From assembly GCF_030253575.1 (NCBI RefSeq), contig NC_080559.1:33971501-34035500 (forward strand): a DNA stretch of 64,000 nucleotides. The letters are read 5' to 3'. Shown piece by piece: positions 35,332 through 46,500 of the stretch (position 1 is the stretch's first letter; every line of letters starts with the position of its first letter). A model generated the notes under the pieces. The model searched no databases, was not told the DNA's origin, and worked only from the letters and a program-made list of their open reading frames with translations. The DNA is from Rhododendron vialii. Its lineage: Eukaryota > Streptophyta > Magnoliopsida > Ericales > Ericaceae. The position numbers and the translations under genes are program-made.

Positions 35332-37028
35332 ATGCTACTCCGAAGCTCATCGACGCCGATTCTTAACTCATGGCTGCCCCACTCCAAGGATTCCTCAGCT
35401 ACCTCGCCCCTGTCCGAGGTTTCCCTCCCGATCCCAAAGTCCAAACCGGTTTCCCCGATCTCATTCAACGGCGAGAGATCGGCCAGTTTTAAGATGACGA
35501 GAGCCGTGTCGGAGAGCGATCTGAGAGACCTGTCCGTAGTACCCATGATGAAGCTGTTTAGTAACAAGAGCGGTGTTTCTGCGAACGGGTTCTCGGTGGA
35601 GGAGGAGGAGAGGGAGGCGGGTTCGGAGTCGATGTCGGAGTCGTTGGACCGGGTGTTGCAGTTGGGATCTGGGTTGGATGGTGGAGGCGGCGGTGGGTGT
35701 TGGATTGGCGGTGGTGAAGGTGGTGGTGGTGGAGGAGGATCGGGCGGTGATGGGTATGAAGAGGATGGTGGGGATAATAAGAAAAGAGGGATTGGGACTA
35801 GTACGGATGTGTATTATGAGAAAATGATTGAGGCTAACCCTGGGAATCCTTTGATTCTTGGCAATTATGCAAGATTCTTAAAAGAGGTACTGCTAGATAC
35901 TAAACTTATTTGACCTTTTTATGTAGTTTACTGCATGTTTTTTCGTATAAGTATCTGAATTACATCAAATGGACATAAGCCCTCGATCGTACCTACCTTG
36001 AGCCCGTTAAAGAGGACAAATAACCCCTATTCAGGAGAAGAAAATAATCAATCTTTGCTTTTGGCAATGATTTATCGCCCGATTTCCCTATGGAAGTGTA
36101 CAAGGGTGGTGAACTGAGCTATAGGGCTGTAGTGCGGGATGAAATCCGGACCATTGATTGCTGAATAACAGCTTGGATGCCGCACTACAATCCTGTACTG
36201 CGGCTCTGCACTACAGGAAACCCCCTTCTGGTGAACTGAGCTAGCCTAGTTGGTTATGTAGTTTACTGTATGATTGTTGAAAATGGAAACTAGGGAAAAA
36301 GGTGGTTCTTTCATGAGTAATTTTGAAGTACGAGAACAGATCTGTTTCTTGTTACTAGTAGTTAAGTACTGACATAGCTGGGAATGAAGAGTCAGTGAGT
36401 GAGTAGCATAGTAGTTAAGGAGTGATGTGAGGTTGGATTTTTCCTAAAGAGAACATGATTGCATATGAATTTGCTTGCAATGGTTCTGTTTTTAGTCTGT
36501 GAGTTGATATGGAATGATAAACAGGTCAGAGGTGACTTCGAAAAGGCCGAAGAGTACTGTGGGAGAGCAATATTGGCAAACCCAAGTGATGGGAGTGTTC
36601 TATCACTCTATGCTGATTTGATATGGCAGACTCATAAGGATGCCCCTCGGGCCGAGAGTTACTTTGATCAAGCTGTTAAAGCCGCCCCTGATGACTGGTA
36701 AGAATCACGATTTCATTGGATACATCTGCGTCTGTACACTTGTGCCTCTAGCATTGCTCAACCAAAAAAGTTGTTCAAATTTAGTAGTTGGTCTCTAATT
36801 GAATTCATTTTGTATATGCTTATCTGATCTCTGTTCTTGGTGATTCGCAGTTATGTTATGGCTTCATATGCGCGGTTTCTTTGGGACACCGAGGAGGAAG
36901 AAGAAGAAGAGGAAGAAGAAAACAATAGTTTCGACCAGATTGAAAATAGCAGCAGTATCAATCTATCACCACCAAGTTTCTTTCATGGAGTCCCTCCTCA
37001 ACCCCCTCCTATTGCTGCTGCATCTTAA
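35332..37028 (+). CDS. Plant TPR-like protein, three exons
   Basis: Exons 35332-35886, 36525-36697 and 36851-37028 join in frame (donors GAG|GTACTG and TG|GTAAGA; acceptors AACAG|GTC and CGCAG|T) to give 301 residues. The C-terminal half holds about three tetratricopeptide-like helical pairs (about residues 160-270): [43 protein letters not shown] and [15 protein letters not shown], with the alanine/glycine positions typical of TPRs. The N-terminal third is Ser/Pro rich. A glycine tract lies at about residues 117-140 and nine consecutive glutamates near residue 265. The family (from memory, close to At5g20190) has no settled biochemical role; TPRs bind other proteins. First ATG after the TATA box taken as start. 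Function beyond protein binding is unknown. Confidence 0.9.
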
Positions 37029-37430
37029 GGAATCATCTCAGTTCGTCTCATCTTCTTGTATAATACTAGCTAATGTAACTTACTGACCTTTTTTTTTTTT
37101 TTTTTTTTTTCGCGGTATCCTTTCTTTCTTCCTGTCCTGCTCTTTTCTTCAGTTTTGTATAGTAGTAGTTATTCTCCAATTAAAGAATAGCTATGTTTTT
37201 CTTCGGTTGTCTCACCTGTAAGAAATGAAATAAGTGATGAATATCAATTTTCGCGCTACATCCCTCTTTTTCCTTGTGTTTATATTTTTATCCTTTCCGA
37301 TCTATAAGAATTCCCTAAAAAGAATGCTCAACAGATGTTTTTGTAGGTGAAAGTACTTTCATATGAAGACCAAACCAAACAAACAAGAAGAGTTCAAGGA
37401 ACAGCACACCCTTTCCGTCAACCGACTGAC
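37029..37430. other. 3' UTR and flank of the TPR gene
   Basis: Non-coding sequence after the TAA stop, with a 20-base T run at about 37089-37110. No other feature recognised. Confidence 0.5.
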
Positions 37431-37655
37431 CTACGCAACAATACAAGGAGCTAAACTACCAGGAGCGAACAATGAGGCACTCTCGGTCAGCTTGTGTGCA
37501 CCTGCATCTCGGGTTGATCCCTACAGTCCCTATCACAGTTCAGTGGCTCTAAGAGTTGTTGGCAAGAAGAATTGAACATGAGATCTTAGGATGAAGCAAA
37601 TACCTGCACCCTGCACGGTACAATTAACTCGGTCGACTAACAGACCCAGCCAAGC
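37430..37655 (-). mobile_element. tRNA-derived SINE-like element
   Basis: On the minus strand, TTAGTCGACCGAGTTAATTG (A-box region, plus 37622-37641) is followed by a B-box-like CATGTTCAATTC (plus 37569-37580). The order and spacing match plant SINE heads. The 70-codon plus-strand frame at 37363-37575 overlaps it and is considered spurious. Confidence 0.5.
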
Positions 37656-38510
37656 CCGGCTGACTTTTAACTCGGTGAACTCTATTAAGGTCGATCGGGC
37701 TTCGCTGAATTTGCCCGGCCCAAGCTTGTTGGTCCAGACAACTGCAAACTAGGGTCGGGCTTGGATCCAACAAGCTGCGCTGGGCCTTTTTTCAACATAA
37801 ATTCAACATGTAGAGAGAGGGTAATTAGTCACATAATTTTTCAAAATGGTATTTGCTCCCGCACTAAATCATCGGTCAGCGCTTGCAATCTCACTTCTTG
37901 CACTCGCGAATTCTATTGTTTGGGAGGCTTTTGAAAGACATTTTAACGCTCGCGCTTGCTCTTCCGCACCTGCACACGCATTATGTAACTTAGTTTCATG
38001 TATCTGTTAGAGTGCATTGCAGACATTCGCTATGAATTGCAGCACGTATGCGGCAAATCTTAGGCCCTACCATATACTCGGGTTGCTAAGAGTAATTTTT
38101 CCATGCCCATAGGGTATAATGTCGCGGTGCTCTGAACTCTTTATCCATCACGCATTTTTGTGGACTTCACACACTAGCTATGTAAACGAGAATAGTATTT
38201 CGTAAACCAACAAACAAAATACCTAAAATATAGTAACGTTACTAAACAGAGGCCCGGATTAATTATTCTAGACCACCAAAAGTACAATCATGCAACAATT
38301 AAACAGACCAATTGGATAACTTTATTATTAGTAAAAAAAAAAAACACAACCACAACGGGTGTGAGAGGGACTGTAGGGATTAGTCCGAGGTGCACGCAAG
38401 TTAGCCCGGGACACCTTGCATTACCAAATAAAAATAAAAAAATCAACCAGAAATTTTCACTGATCAGAAGGCTATCATCTGTCTCTGAGTCGTGTATCTG
38501 ATCATCACTT
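37656..38510. other. Intergenic stretch, nothing recognised
   Basis: Contains a GC-richer patch with repeated cggg(c)tt/gcccgg words (37650-37790), likely a piece of a repeat. No gene seen. Confidence 0.35.
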
Positions 38511-39634
38511 TCAAATCAGTAGATTCAGTAGCAAAGCCAACCCAATGAAATTCAACAAAACTGCGGCCATGCTTACAGCCCTGCCATTCAAACCGCGACA
38601 CCCGCTGCTAGTACTCACTGCAAAATCAAGACAAATATAATTAAGCTAACTAAATAGAACATGCATGCATGGAGATGAAATTTCAAAACTAATGATTTAG
38701 AGAGAATAATTTATTCACGATGGAGACGTGAATAACTTATTCACACGGCTCCGCACAATCTCGGCTGCCCATTTCAGCAATCAATGTTGAGATCTGTTTT
38801 TCAATTTTGACCGGAAAAAATAAAATAAGACCAAACTTGAATACATGCATGTATGCTTGTAATGGTACTACATAGTACCTGGAATTTCACCAACGAAAGA
38901 TCCAAGCTCAAATCGAAAATGACAACTCGGTCTAATAATTCTTCCGCCCACCGGCCCAACACAGCAGGACGTGACATCCGGGATATCATCATCAATAGCC
39001 CCCTGAATGCAATCGCTGCAACCCTTTTTTGGATATATCCGGCGTGCACTGCACGAGTGCATATACAGTTTGAGAGTCCAGTCCCGTCACGTTTCCCGCT
39101 GCAAACTTGATACGGGACCCGCCCGCCGCGGCCTTGTCCTTGAGACTTTCCAGCAAGTTCTCCAACACGTCCTTGAATTGCTCCATACTCGTAACGTTTT
39201 GTTTAACGTTCCACACAGGGTAGCTCGGTTTCTCTTCCATAACCCCCTCCATCGACTTGTTCGAGTATCGCAACATGCAATCGTCGTACCATCCGATCGC
39301 TTCCTTTCCGTCGGGACAAAGTTCCTTGAGCTAAGTGGTGGAGTTGTTAATGCACTCGCGACAGACATCTAACTTAGAGTCGGCTCTACACAGCATGAGT
39401 GCGTAAACCGTGTCGGGATTTTCGCCGGTTGAGAAAGTGTAGAAGCCGTATTGATCCGTCTTGTTGGCGAGAGAGGAGGGGAGGGTGTCGCGGTTGGTTT
39501 GGAATGCACTAGTACTAGTATTGTCGTTGCAAAATTAAGTAGCATAGGAAGTTGGGCTTTTGGGCAATGGTGAGAGAAACAAGGTTTATGAGAACTATGT
39601 GACAAAGGAAGAGCGTTCTCCGCGGGAAACCCAT
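38511..39634 (-). pseudogene. Double-Gnk2 (DUF26) cysteine-rich repeat secretory protein, broken
   Basis: Family members are secreted or membrane-anchored apoplastic proteins, related to the ectodomains of CRK kinases and plasmodesmal PDLPs. The ATG at 39634 starts a clear signal peptide (MGFPRRTLFLCHIVLINLVS...). Two DUF26 domains follow, each with the C-X8-C-X2-C signature (CRADSKLDVCREC; then CTPDISKKG + CSDC). A second exon (acceptor near 38620) would add a hydrophobic C-terminal tail ending at the TGA at 38511-38513. The frame is broken at least three times: an indel just after the signal peptide, an in-frame TAG in domain 1 between NNSTT and LKELCP, and one extra T in domain 2 after SKKG. 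No kinase domain follows. A sequencing error could explain one lesion but hardly all three. Confidence 0.82.
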
Positions 39635-39739
39635 TTTCAGAATTGTACAAATTAGCGATGGATTGAATGATTTTTGGGTAATGTGAAATGCAATGTTGCT
39701 TTGGTTCTTTGCTCGGCTCATTAGCAAAACAAGCCAAAT

Positions 39740-39945
39740 TCCCGAGCCCAGTTTATTTTGTTAAACGAGCTTCTATAAATGAGCCAATCTTATGCAAACA
39801 AGTCGAGTTTTAGAGTGTTAAGCTCGGCTCGTTTACTGAACGGTCCTAAAACTCGAGCTCAAGCTTGGTTTGTTTTACGAAACGAGTCGAACCAAGCCGA
39901 GCTTCGAGCTGCTTGCGAGTAGCTTGGTTCGTTTGCAACCCTAAT
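39740..39945. repeat. Degraded GCTCGGCTCGTTT repeat
   Basis: Dense with words on the theme agctcggctcgttt, aactcgagctcaagcttgg and gagccaatct. Similar sequence is at 60150-60330. This pattern is a familiar dispersed plant transposon remnant; superfamily not determined and ends not defined. Confidence 0.55.
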
Positions 39946-40001
39946 CCAAGTCAGCATGCAGGGACGGATTCAAGCATAGTTATGTAATGTAACAAAAATG
40001 A

Positions 40002-40383
40002 TAGAGGTACAGAAATTTTGGGACCGAATCCGGACCGACGGCCGCCGGCGAGCCATCTCCGGCCACCGGACGGCCGATCCGAGCCGTCCAAAAATTCTAA
40101 AAAAAAAAACCGAGGGGCCCCTCGCGGGAATCAACGTCATCCGAGGTGTGTAGGGTGCTTGATCGGAGCACCCCTTTTCGTATGTGTATATACATATACA
40201 CATACGAAAAGGGGTGCTCCGATCAAGCACCCTACACACCTCGGATGACGTTGATTCCCGCGAGGGGCCCCTCGGTTTTTTTTTTTAGAATTTTTGGACG
40301 GCTCGGATCGGCCGTCCGGTGGCCGGAGATGGCTCGCCGGCGGCCGTCGGTCCGGATTCGGTCCCAAAATTTCTGTACCTCTA
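40002..40383. repeat. 382-bp near-perfect palindrome inside the hAT element
   Basis: The two 191-bp arms (TAGAGGTACAGAAATTTTGG ... and its complement) meet without a spacer, centred between 40192 and 40193. I see only a central mismatch (tatatacatata). The arms are GC-rich compared with their surroundings and mirror-image ORFs on both strands are a direct consequence. No target duplication was found at its borders. A foldback element that inserted or formed here recently is the simplest reading. Confidence 0.95.
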
Positions 40384-40417
40384 GTGTTACTCGTAATGTA
40401 ATACCATATTTAGCGTG

Positions 40418-40442
40418 TGTGTGTGTCTATATATATATATAT
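40418..40442. repeat. GT/TA microsatellite
   Basis: Short (GT)n followed by (TA)n inside the hAT element. Confidence 0.8.
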
Positions 40443-40856
40443 CTCTCAAAAATAGAAATGTAAAATTAGTTTTGTGCTTCAACTTTTGTTGACTGGTTCA
40501 TTTATTATTGTTGGTTTATAAACTGTTCGTTTATTTAAATATTTTCGCTCTTGATTCTCTTTATTTTTATCCGAAATGGAGAAATATATTTTAAAAAAGT
40601 TATCAATAAAACCATCTCGATCATTCTGAAAACTTGTCAATGTCAATATAAAACATACTCTAAAAGTTTTGTCTAAGATTGTGTGCATATTTTTGGATCT
40701 TGTTATAAAAAAAATTGCATTATAAATTTTATAGTCAATAATGAATGTCTTAATTTAGCATGATCTTACTGTAGTTGACTAGGGAAAAAAATTCCATGAT
40801 TATGATTAATAAGGTCCCCACTAAGTTAGATTTCTGAATCCGTCCCTGTTAGCATG

Positions 40857-42056
40857 GAACTCGTAATAGTATTAAGAATTTTAGCTAAGGGCACAAGGAT
40901 CCATGACTTTCATACTTGCTCAACAGATGTTTTTCCATTGGTTGGGTGATCTTGTTATAGAACAGACGAACGTTACGTTTTTTCTTATTGACTATTCTTA
41001 ATTTTGTAAGAGTTGAGTTGTATATATCTAGTTAAATTATTTCTCAATCCCGTTGCAAGAGAGCTAGGGTACTGTTGTGCCCTCGTATGGGCTCCATCTT
41101 AGACCTATGAATGTGATATCTGAATTGCTTATTTTGTTCGGCTCGTTGAGTATATCGGTGAGGTTAAAAATGAGATTGATCAAATATTGGTACTAATATA
41201 AACCCAATATGTACGTTTTTTCTTGAAAAAAGAGTAAACTTGTGGTGGTTGATGTTCGATCCAATCAAAGTTTATTGTCATGGACGACAAACTCAATGAA
41301 TCGACCAGAAAAAAAAAAAAAGGTTCAGATCGCAGTCATAGGTTCGGAATGGAGCTATTATCCGAAAGGCCTTTAATGCATTGAGATGAGAATTTCAAGA
41401 TTTTAAATTAGGGTATCGGGAAATGAACTGATATCGGAAGTTCAAAATCTCTTTACGTAACGGTGTTTATTTAAAATCTGAGGAATGTGGGCAACATATG
41501 CATGCAAACTCATACTAATACATTTACATTTATGCCCCGTTTGATAACTTTCCAAGGGGTTGGGATTGAATTGGTAGAGTGAAGATATTATCAATGCATT
41601 GTTTGATTTTCCAAAAAAGATCCGGACTATCAATCTGGTGAGATTGCTAATACCCAAATTTGGAGGTATTGCTAATACCAGGAGATGGTATTTTGATATA
41701 AAAAACATGCGTGGAATCACACAAGAAACACATAATTGTGGGCCAGACTCTGGCATGGGTACTCGCTGTTTGCTTCCTCTCTGAAATAAAGGATATTATA
41801 TATTATCTGCAGGAAAAAGGATATTATATATTATCTGCAGGAAAAATGATCATTCTCTTGTTTGGACGATTGTTCTCAAGCTTGACAGAAATATGCAAGG
41901 GGTGGTATGGGCACATGTGATATCACATGTATGGGCCCCTCAGGACCCCTTGCACTTTATTTTGGATCTCCCGTACCGTTATACACTTTCGTAGCGCTCG
42001 ATATAGATTGATTATCACCGATATCATTGCGTTTCCCGATACCGAAATTTAAGACC
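40857..42056. other. Intergenic stretch with small repeats
   Basis: No gene recognised. Two small structures: a tandem pair of 28-bp units (ggatattatatattatctgcagg) at 41789-41844, and a nested hairpin at about 41893-41952. The hairpin's outer arms are gcaaggggt and accccttgc, and an 18-bp perfect palindrome (acatgtgatatcacatgt) lies inside. Confidence 0.5.
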
Positions 42057-42059
42057 TTA

Positions 42060-43176
42060 GAGCATCTTCAATGGGGATGTAAAATCAGGTGCTATAGTTA
42101 TAATACAACCCAGATGTGAAAAAAATTGTCCCAATGGGAATGTAAAATAGCAATTTCGGAGATGGAAAATAGCACAAATGGAAAGAGAGATGTATATTTA
42201 CATCTCTACAGGTCATCAAACATCATCCAATCCAACTGAAATACCAGAAAAAATGGACAACTGGAGTTACTTGTTATCGCTGGAAACTTGGCCAGAATTT
42301 GTTCCTCATCGCTGGTTTCTGCAAATCTTTGCCAGAATGACCAAAAATTGCCGGAATCCAGTGAGAGAGAGAGAGAGAGGTGAGAGAGGAAGAGAGAGGG
42401 ATCTCGCCGATGAGAGACAAAGATATCAACGGAACAGTCGGTGATCATCTCCCCTAGGGTTTCAGTCGCTCCCTTAACGGGAGAAAGAGAGATCAACGGC
42501 AGAGAGAGAGAGAGAGAGAGAGCGGGGGGTTTCATCTCCTCTGGTTCGTAGAGGGAGGGAGGGAGGGTGGGGGGTTTCACTGATTTCGTTCGAAGACAGA
42601 GTGAGAGAGAGTAAAGTTTTTTTTTTTTTAGAGAGGGGGAGAGTAAAGTTGAGTTGTTGATATGGACAGGACTGTGGTTTGAGCCGACCGTTGATCATCA
42701 GCCCAACTGATCTTTTGCCCATTGATCAACGGATCAATTCAGCAACGGGCTTTTATTTTTCATACCTATAAATGGGTGTTTTTAACAAGATTTTCACAAA
42801 AAAAAAAATTCTCCATTCTCTACAAACATCCTCCAAAAAAAATAGTGTGTCAATTATGGCAGAGGAAAGTTGTAGTGCAAGAGGAAAATCGTTCACCTCT
42901 GATCAAGATGAAGCAATTCGGAATATTTTTTTTTTTTTAAGTCCTCGATTATCGGATACCAAAATTATTTTTCAACAGAAGTAGTACTTGAATTAGGGTT
43001 AAGAAAGTTGAGGAAAATTAAGGAGGAGGAAAAGTTAGTTAATTATCCATCCTTTTTTACATCTCACCATTGGATAGGGGTAGGTTCTATTTTACATCCA
43101 ACTAATTTTTAACCAATTTTTACATCTAAAATAACTATACATCCCCTTCTAAAATACATCCCCATTGGGGATGCTC
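42060..43176 (+). mobile_element. PIF/Harbinger-type element, internally deleted
   Basis: Ends GAGCATCTTCAATGGGGATG and CATCCCCATTGGGGATGCTC are inverted and flanked by TTA (42057-42059 and 43177-43179), the duplication preferred by PIF/Harbinger. 1117 bp. A frame from the ATG at 42856 encodes ARGKSFTSDQDEAI, resembling the start of the Myb-like domain of Harbinger ORF1, but it soon degenerates into a T run. No transposase. Several GA-rich tracts lie at 42362-42410 and 42500-42650. Confidence 0.82.
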
Positions 43177-43179
43177 TTA

Positions 43180-43463
43180 GTTAGAGGGGTATGGGGAGTC
43201 AAACTCCGACATGATCCAAGTCCTTGGCACTCTTTACAACATGAACTAGACCCCAGGTTCAGTTTTCTTTTTTATTTTCTTTGTTGAGAAAACTCCATCT
43301 GATTCTTCGAGAATTGAAGCAACAACTGAGGTGAGTTTTCAAAATAAGATTTAGACCATTGGATTGCTGAACAGAGTGTTCGGATGGTGCACACCACAGT
43401 GGAGTGACCACCCGCACAATACCATCCCCAGTTCGTCTTGTATATCAAACACGACAAAGGTGG
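43180..43463. other. Short intergenic stretch
   Basis: Between the Harbinger element and the copia insertion. The gag-pol frame can be read upstream to 43364 through this flank, but that part is host DNA left of the target duplication and not part of the element's protein. Confidence 0.5.
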
Positions 43464-43468
43464 CTAAC

Positions 43469-43500
43469 TGTTGGGGATTCGAACGTCCAAATCCCCAACA
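43469..43500. repeat. 32-bp snap-back U5 remnant replacing the 5' LTR
   Basis: The first 23 bases (TGTTGGGGATTCGAACGTCC + AAA) are the exact reverse complement of the last 23 bases of the 3' LTR. The remaining bases (tccccaaca) are the LTR's own 3' terminal bases in normal orientation, directly before the primer-binding region. The unit folds as an 11-bp stem. The target duplication abuts it, so it was part of the DNA that integrated. Confidence 0.9.
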
Positions 43501-43543
43501 ACTGGTATCAGAGCTCCGGGTTAGGAGGTCAAGGGTTTACACA

Positions 43544-46500
43544 ATGGCTGAAGAAAAATACAAGATCGAGAAGTTCAATGGTACAAACTATGCTTTCTGG
43601 AAGATGCAGATGGAGGATATTTTGTATCAGAAGGATCTATATCATCCGATCAGTGGCACAAAACCAGAAAGCATAAAGCAAGCAGATTGGGATATTTTGG
43701 ATCGCAAAGCTTTGGGGACTGTGCGATTGAGCCTCGCGCCGTCGGTTGCGTCGAATATTGCCAAAGAAAAGACTACAGCAGATTTGTTCAAAGCCCTAGA
43801 AAAGATGTACGAGAAACCTTCTGCGGTGAACAAGGTATATCTTATGAAAAAATTGTTTAACCTAAAGATGCCTGAAAACTCTATTGTTGCTGAACATCTG
43901 AATGAATTTAATACGGTCACGAATCAGTTAGAATCCGTGGGTATTAATTTTGATGATGAGATTAGAGCTCTTGTTCTACTATCGAGTTTGCCAGAAAGTT
44001 GGAATGGACTTGTCGTGGCAGTGAGTAATTCCTCCGGGTCTGCAACAATTAAATTGGAGGATGTTATTGGATTGATATTAGGAGAAGAGGCTAGGAGGAG
44101 AGCATCAGGTGAGGATGTTGCTTCGGGTTCAGCACTTAGTATAGAGGACAGAGGCAGGTCTGCAAATAGGGGAGGCAACAAGGGCAAGGGAAGAGGGAGT
44201 TCCAAGAACAGGGGCAGGAGTAAATCTCGTACTAGAGAAGTGAAACCTGAAGGTTGTTGGAACTGTGGTCAGTTGGGGCATTGGAAGCGAGACTGTAAGG
44301 CACCACCGAAAAAGCAGCAGAACGGGAATAATCAGGGGGGTAAGAACACTGTAAATGTTTCTGAGGAATCGGATAATGAAGCCTTGATTTGTTCGCTGGA
44401 TTCTCGCGATGAGTCTTGGATTGTAGACTCGGGAGCCTCATTCCATGCTACTTCACGCATGGATGTGCTACAGAATTATGTGCAGGGAAACTTTGGAAAA
44501 GTTTATCTGGGTGATGATGAATCTTGCAACATAATTGGGAAAGGGGATGTGTATATGACTCAGACAGACGGGACAGTACTGAAATTGAAGGATGTTAGAC
44601 ATGTGCCTAGTCTAACAAGGAATCTTATTTCGGTGGGTCAGTTGTCAGAGGGTGGAGTGGTCACATCGTTTACATCAGACGCTTGGAAGATGAGCAAAGG
44701 GGCACTGGTTGTGGCTCGCGGTAAAAAGGAAGGAACCTTATATGTATCTTCGGGTACTTACTGTAGCATCGCAGTGGCAGCATCAGTGGTTAATTGTACT
44801 ACGTGGCATCGTAGGCTGGGTCACATGAGCGAAAAGGGGATGAAAGTAATGTTGTCAAAAGGGAAATTGCCGGGTTGTAAGTCGCTGGACTTGGACTTCT
44901 GTGAGGATTGCATCTTCGGGAAACAGAGGAAAGTTAGCTTTACAAAGGTGGCAAAAACTCTAAAATTAGAGAAGTTGGAGTTGGTTCATACAGACGTGTG
45001 GGGACCATCTCAGGTATCTTCTCTTGGTGGCTCATGTTATTTTGTTACTTTCATTGATGATGCTACTAGAAAATTATGGGTTTATTTTCTCAAGCATAAA
45101 TCTGATGTGTTTGGTGTTTTCAAGAATTGGAAAGCATTAGTTGAGAATGAAACAGGAAAGAAATTGAAGTGTCTGAAATCTGATAATGGCGGCGAGTATT
45201 GTGATGGTGAGTTTGAGGCTTACTGTGCTGCAAATGGGATTCGAAGGTTGAAAACGATCCCAAAGAAGCCAAGGCAAAATGGAGTTGCTGAGCGCATGAA
45301 TAGGACGATCCTAGAGCGCGCAAGGAGCATGAGGTTACATGCTGGGTTACCTAAGCAATTCTGGGCTGACGCAGTAAATACAGCGGCGTATTTGATCAAC
45401 AGGGGACCTTCAGTTCCTTTGAACAATGGATTGCCGGAGGAGACTTGGTCAGGTAAAGAGGTAAATTTATCTCATTTACGAGTATTTGGTTGCATGGCCT
45501 ATATGCATATTGAATCGAGTGATAGGGGTAAACTTGATGCTAAGTCTCGAAAGTGCGTGTTCATAGGCTATGGTACTGATAGCTATGGGTATAGGCTATA
45601 TGATTTTGAAAATCGGAAAACACGCAGGAGTATGGATGTGGTATTTAATGAGTCTGTTTTGTATAGAAATAGACAGAATCAACCCGATGAGGCTAAAGAA
45701 AATTCAGACTTTGTAGAGTTTGAGGGGATCCCTGACAGTAATGTCTTACAGTCTCAGGATATTAATATACAACCTACTCCACAGGCAGATCCACAGACTC
45801 CTCCACTCAGGAGGTCTACACGTACCGTTAAACCACCAATGCGTTATTCTCCTGCTTTACACTATTTGTTGTTAACTGATAGTGGTGAACCAGAATGTTT
45901 TAAGGAAGCATTGCAGGTGGAGACCAGGGGAGAGTGGGAGCGAGCAATGGATGATGAGATGGATTCTCTCTCATCAAACCAGACTTGGGACTTGGTTCAG
46001 TTGCCCAAGGGGAAGAGAGCTTTGCACAACAAATGGGTATACAGGCTTAAGGAAGAATCTGATGGGAGCAAACGGTACAAGGCGAGGTTGGTAGTAAAGG
46101 GTTTTGAGCAGAAACCAGGTATTGACTACACCGAAATCTTTTCTCCTGTGGTAAAGATTTGTACTATCAGATGTGTCCTTAATATTGTGGCTGTTGAGAA
46201 TTTGCACTTAGAGCAGTTAGATGTTAAAACTGCTTTCCTTCATGGGGATTTGGAGGAGGATATTTATATGCATCAGCCAGAGGGTTTTGTTGTCAATGGG
46301 AAAGAGGATCAGGTATGTAAGCTTCGAAGGAGTCTGTATGGGTTGAAGCAGGCGCTTAGGCAGTGGTATAAAAGGTTTGATACCTTTATGACAAATACGG
46401 GGTTAAGTAGATGTCATGGGGATCACTGTTGTTATTTTAAGAAGCTTGGTAAATCGTATCTCATACTTTTGTTGTATGTAGATGATATGCTTGTTGCAGG

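Larger units (their letters stand above)
39959..40848 (+). mobile_element. Non-autonomous hAT element, copy 2, split by a palindrome
   Basis: Inverted ends CAGGGACGGATTCA and TGAATCCGTCCCTG are flanked by 8-bp repeats differing at one base (tcagcatg 39951-39958; ttagcatg 40849-40856). Without the 382-bp insertion at 40002-40383 the element is about 508 bp, close to the 523 bp of copy 1 at 33676, with which its right half is collinear. No transposase ORF. Confidence 0.9.

Noticed and set aside
39970..40463. Four mirrored ORFs of 76-105 codons with nearly identical proteins on both strands
   Set aside because: They arise from the two arms of one palindrome, so each frame on one strand has a twin on the other. 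There is no evidence of coding.
43469..43500. Simple 5' truncation of the copia element
   Set aside because: A plain deletion would not leave an inverted copy of the U5 end directly next to an intact target duplication.
43364..43543. Longer N-terminus for the copia polyprotein, starting at 43364
   Set aside because: That part crosses host flank, the target duplication, the hairpin and the primer-binding site. Gag starts at 43544.
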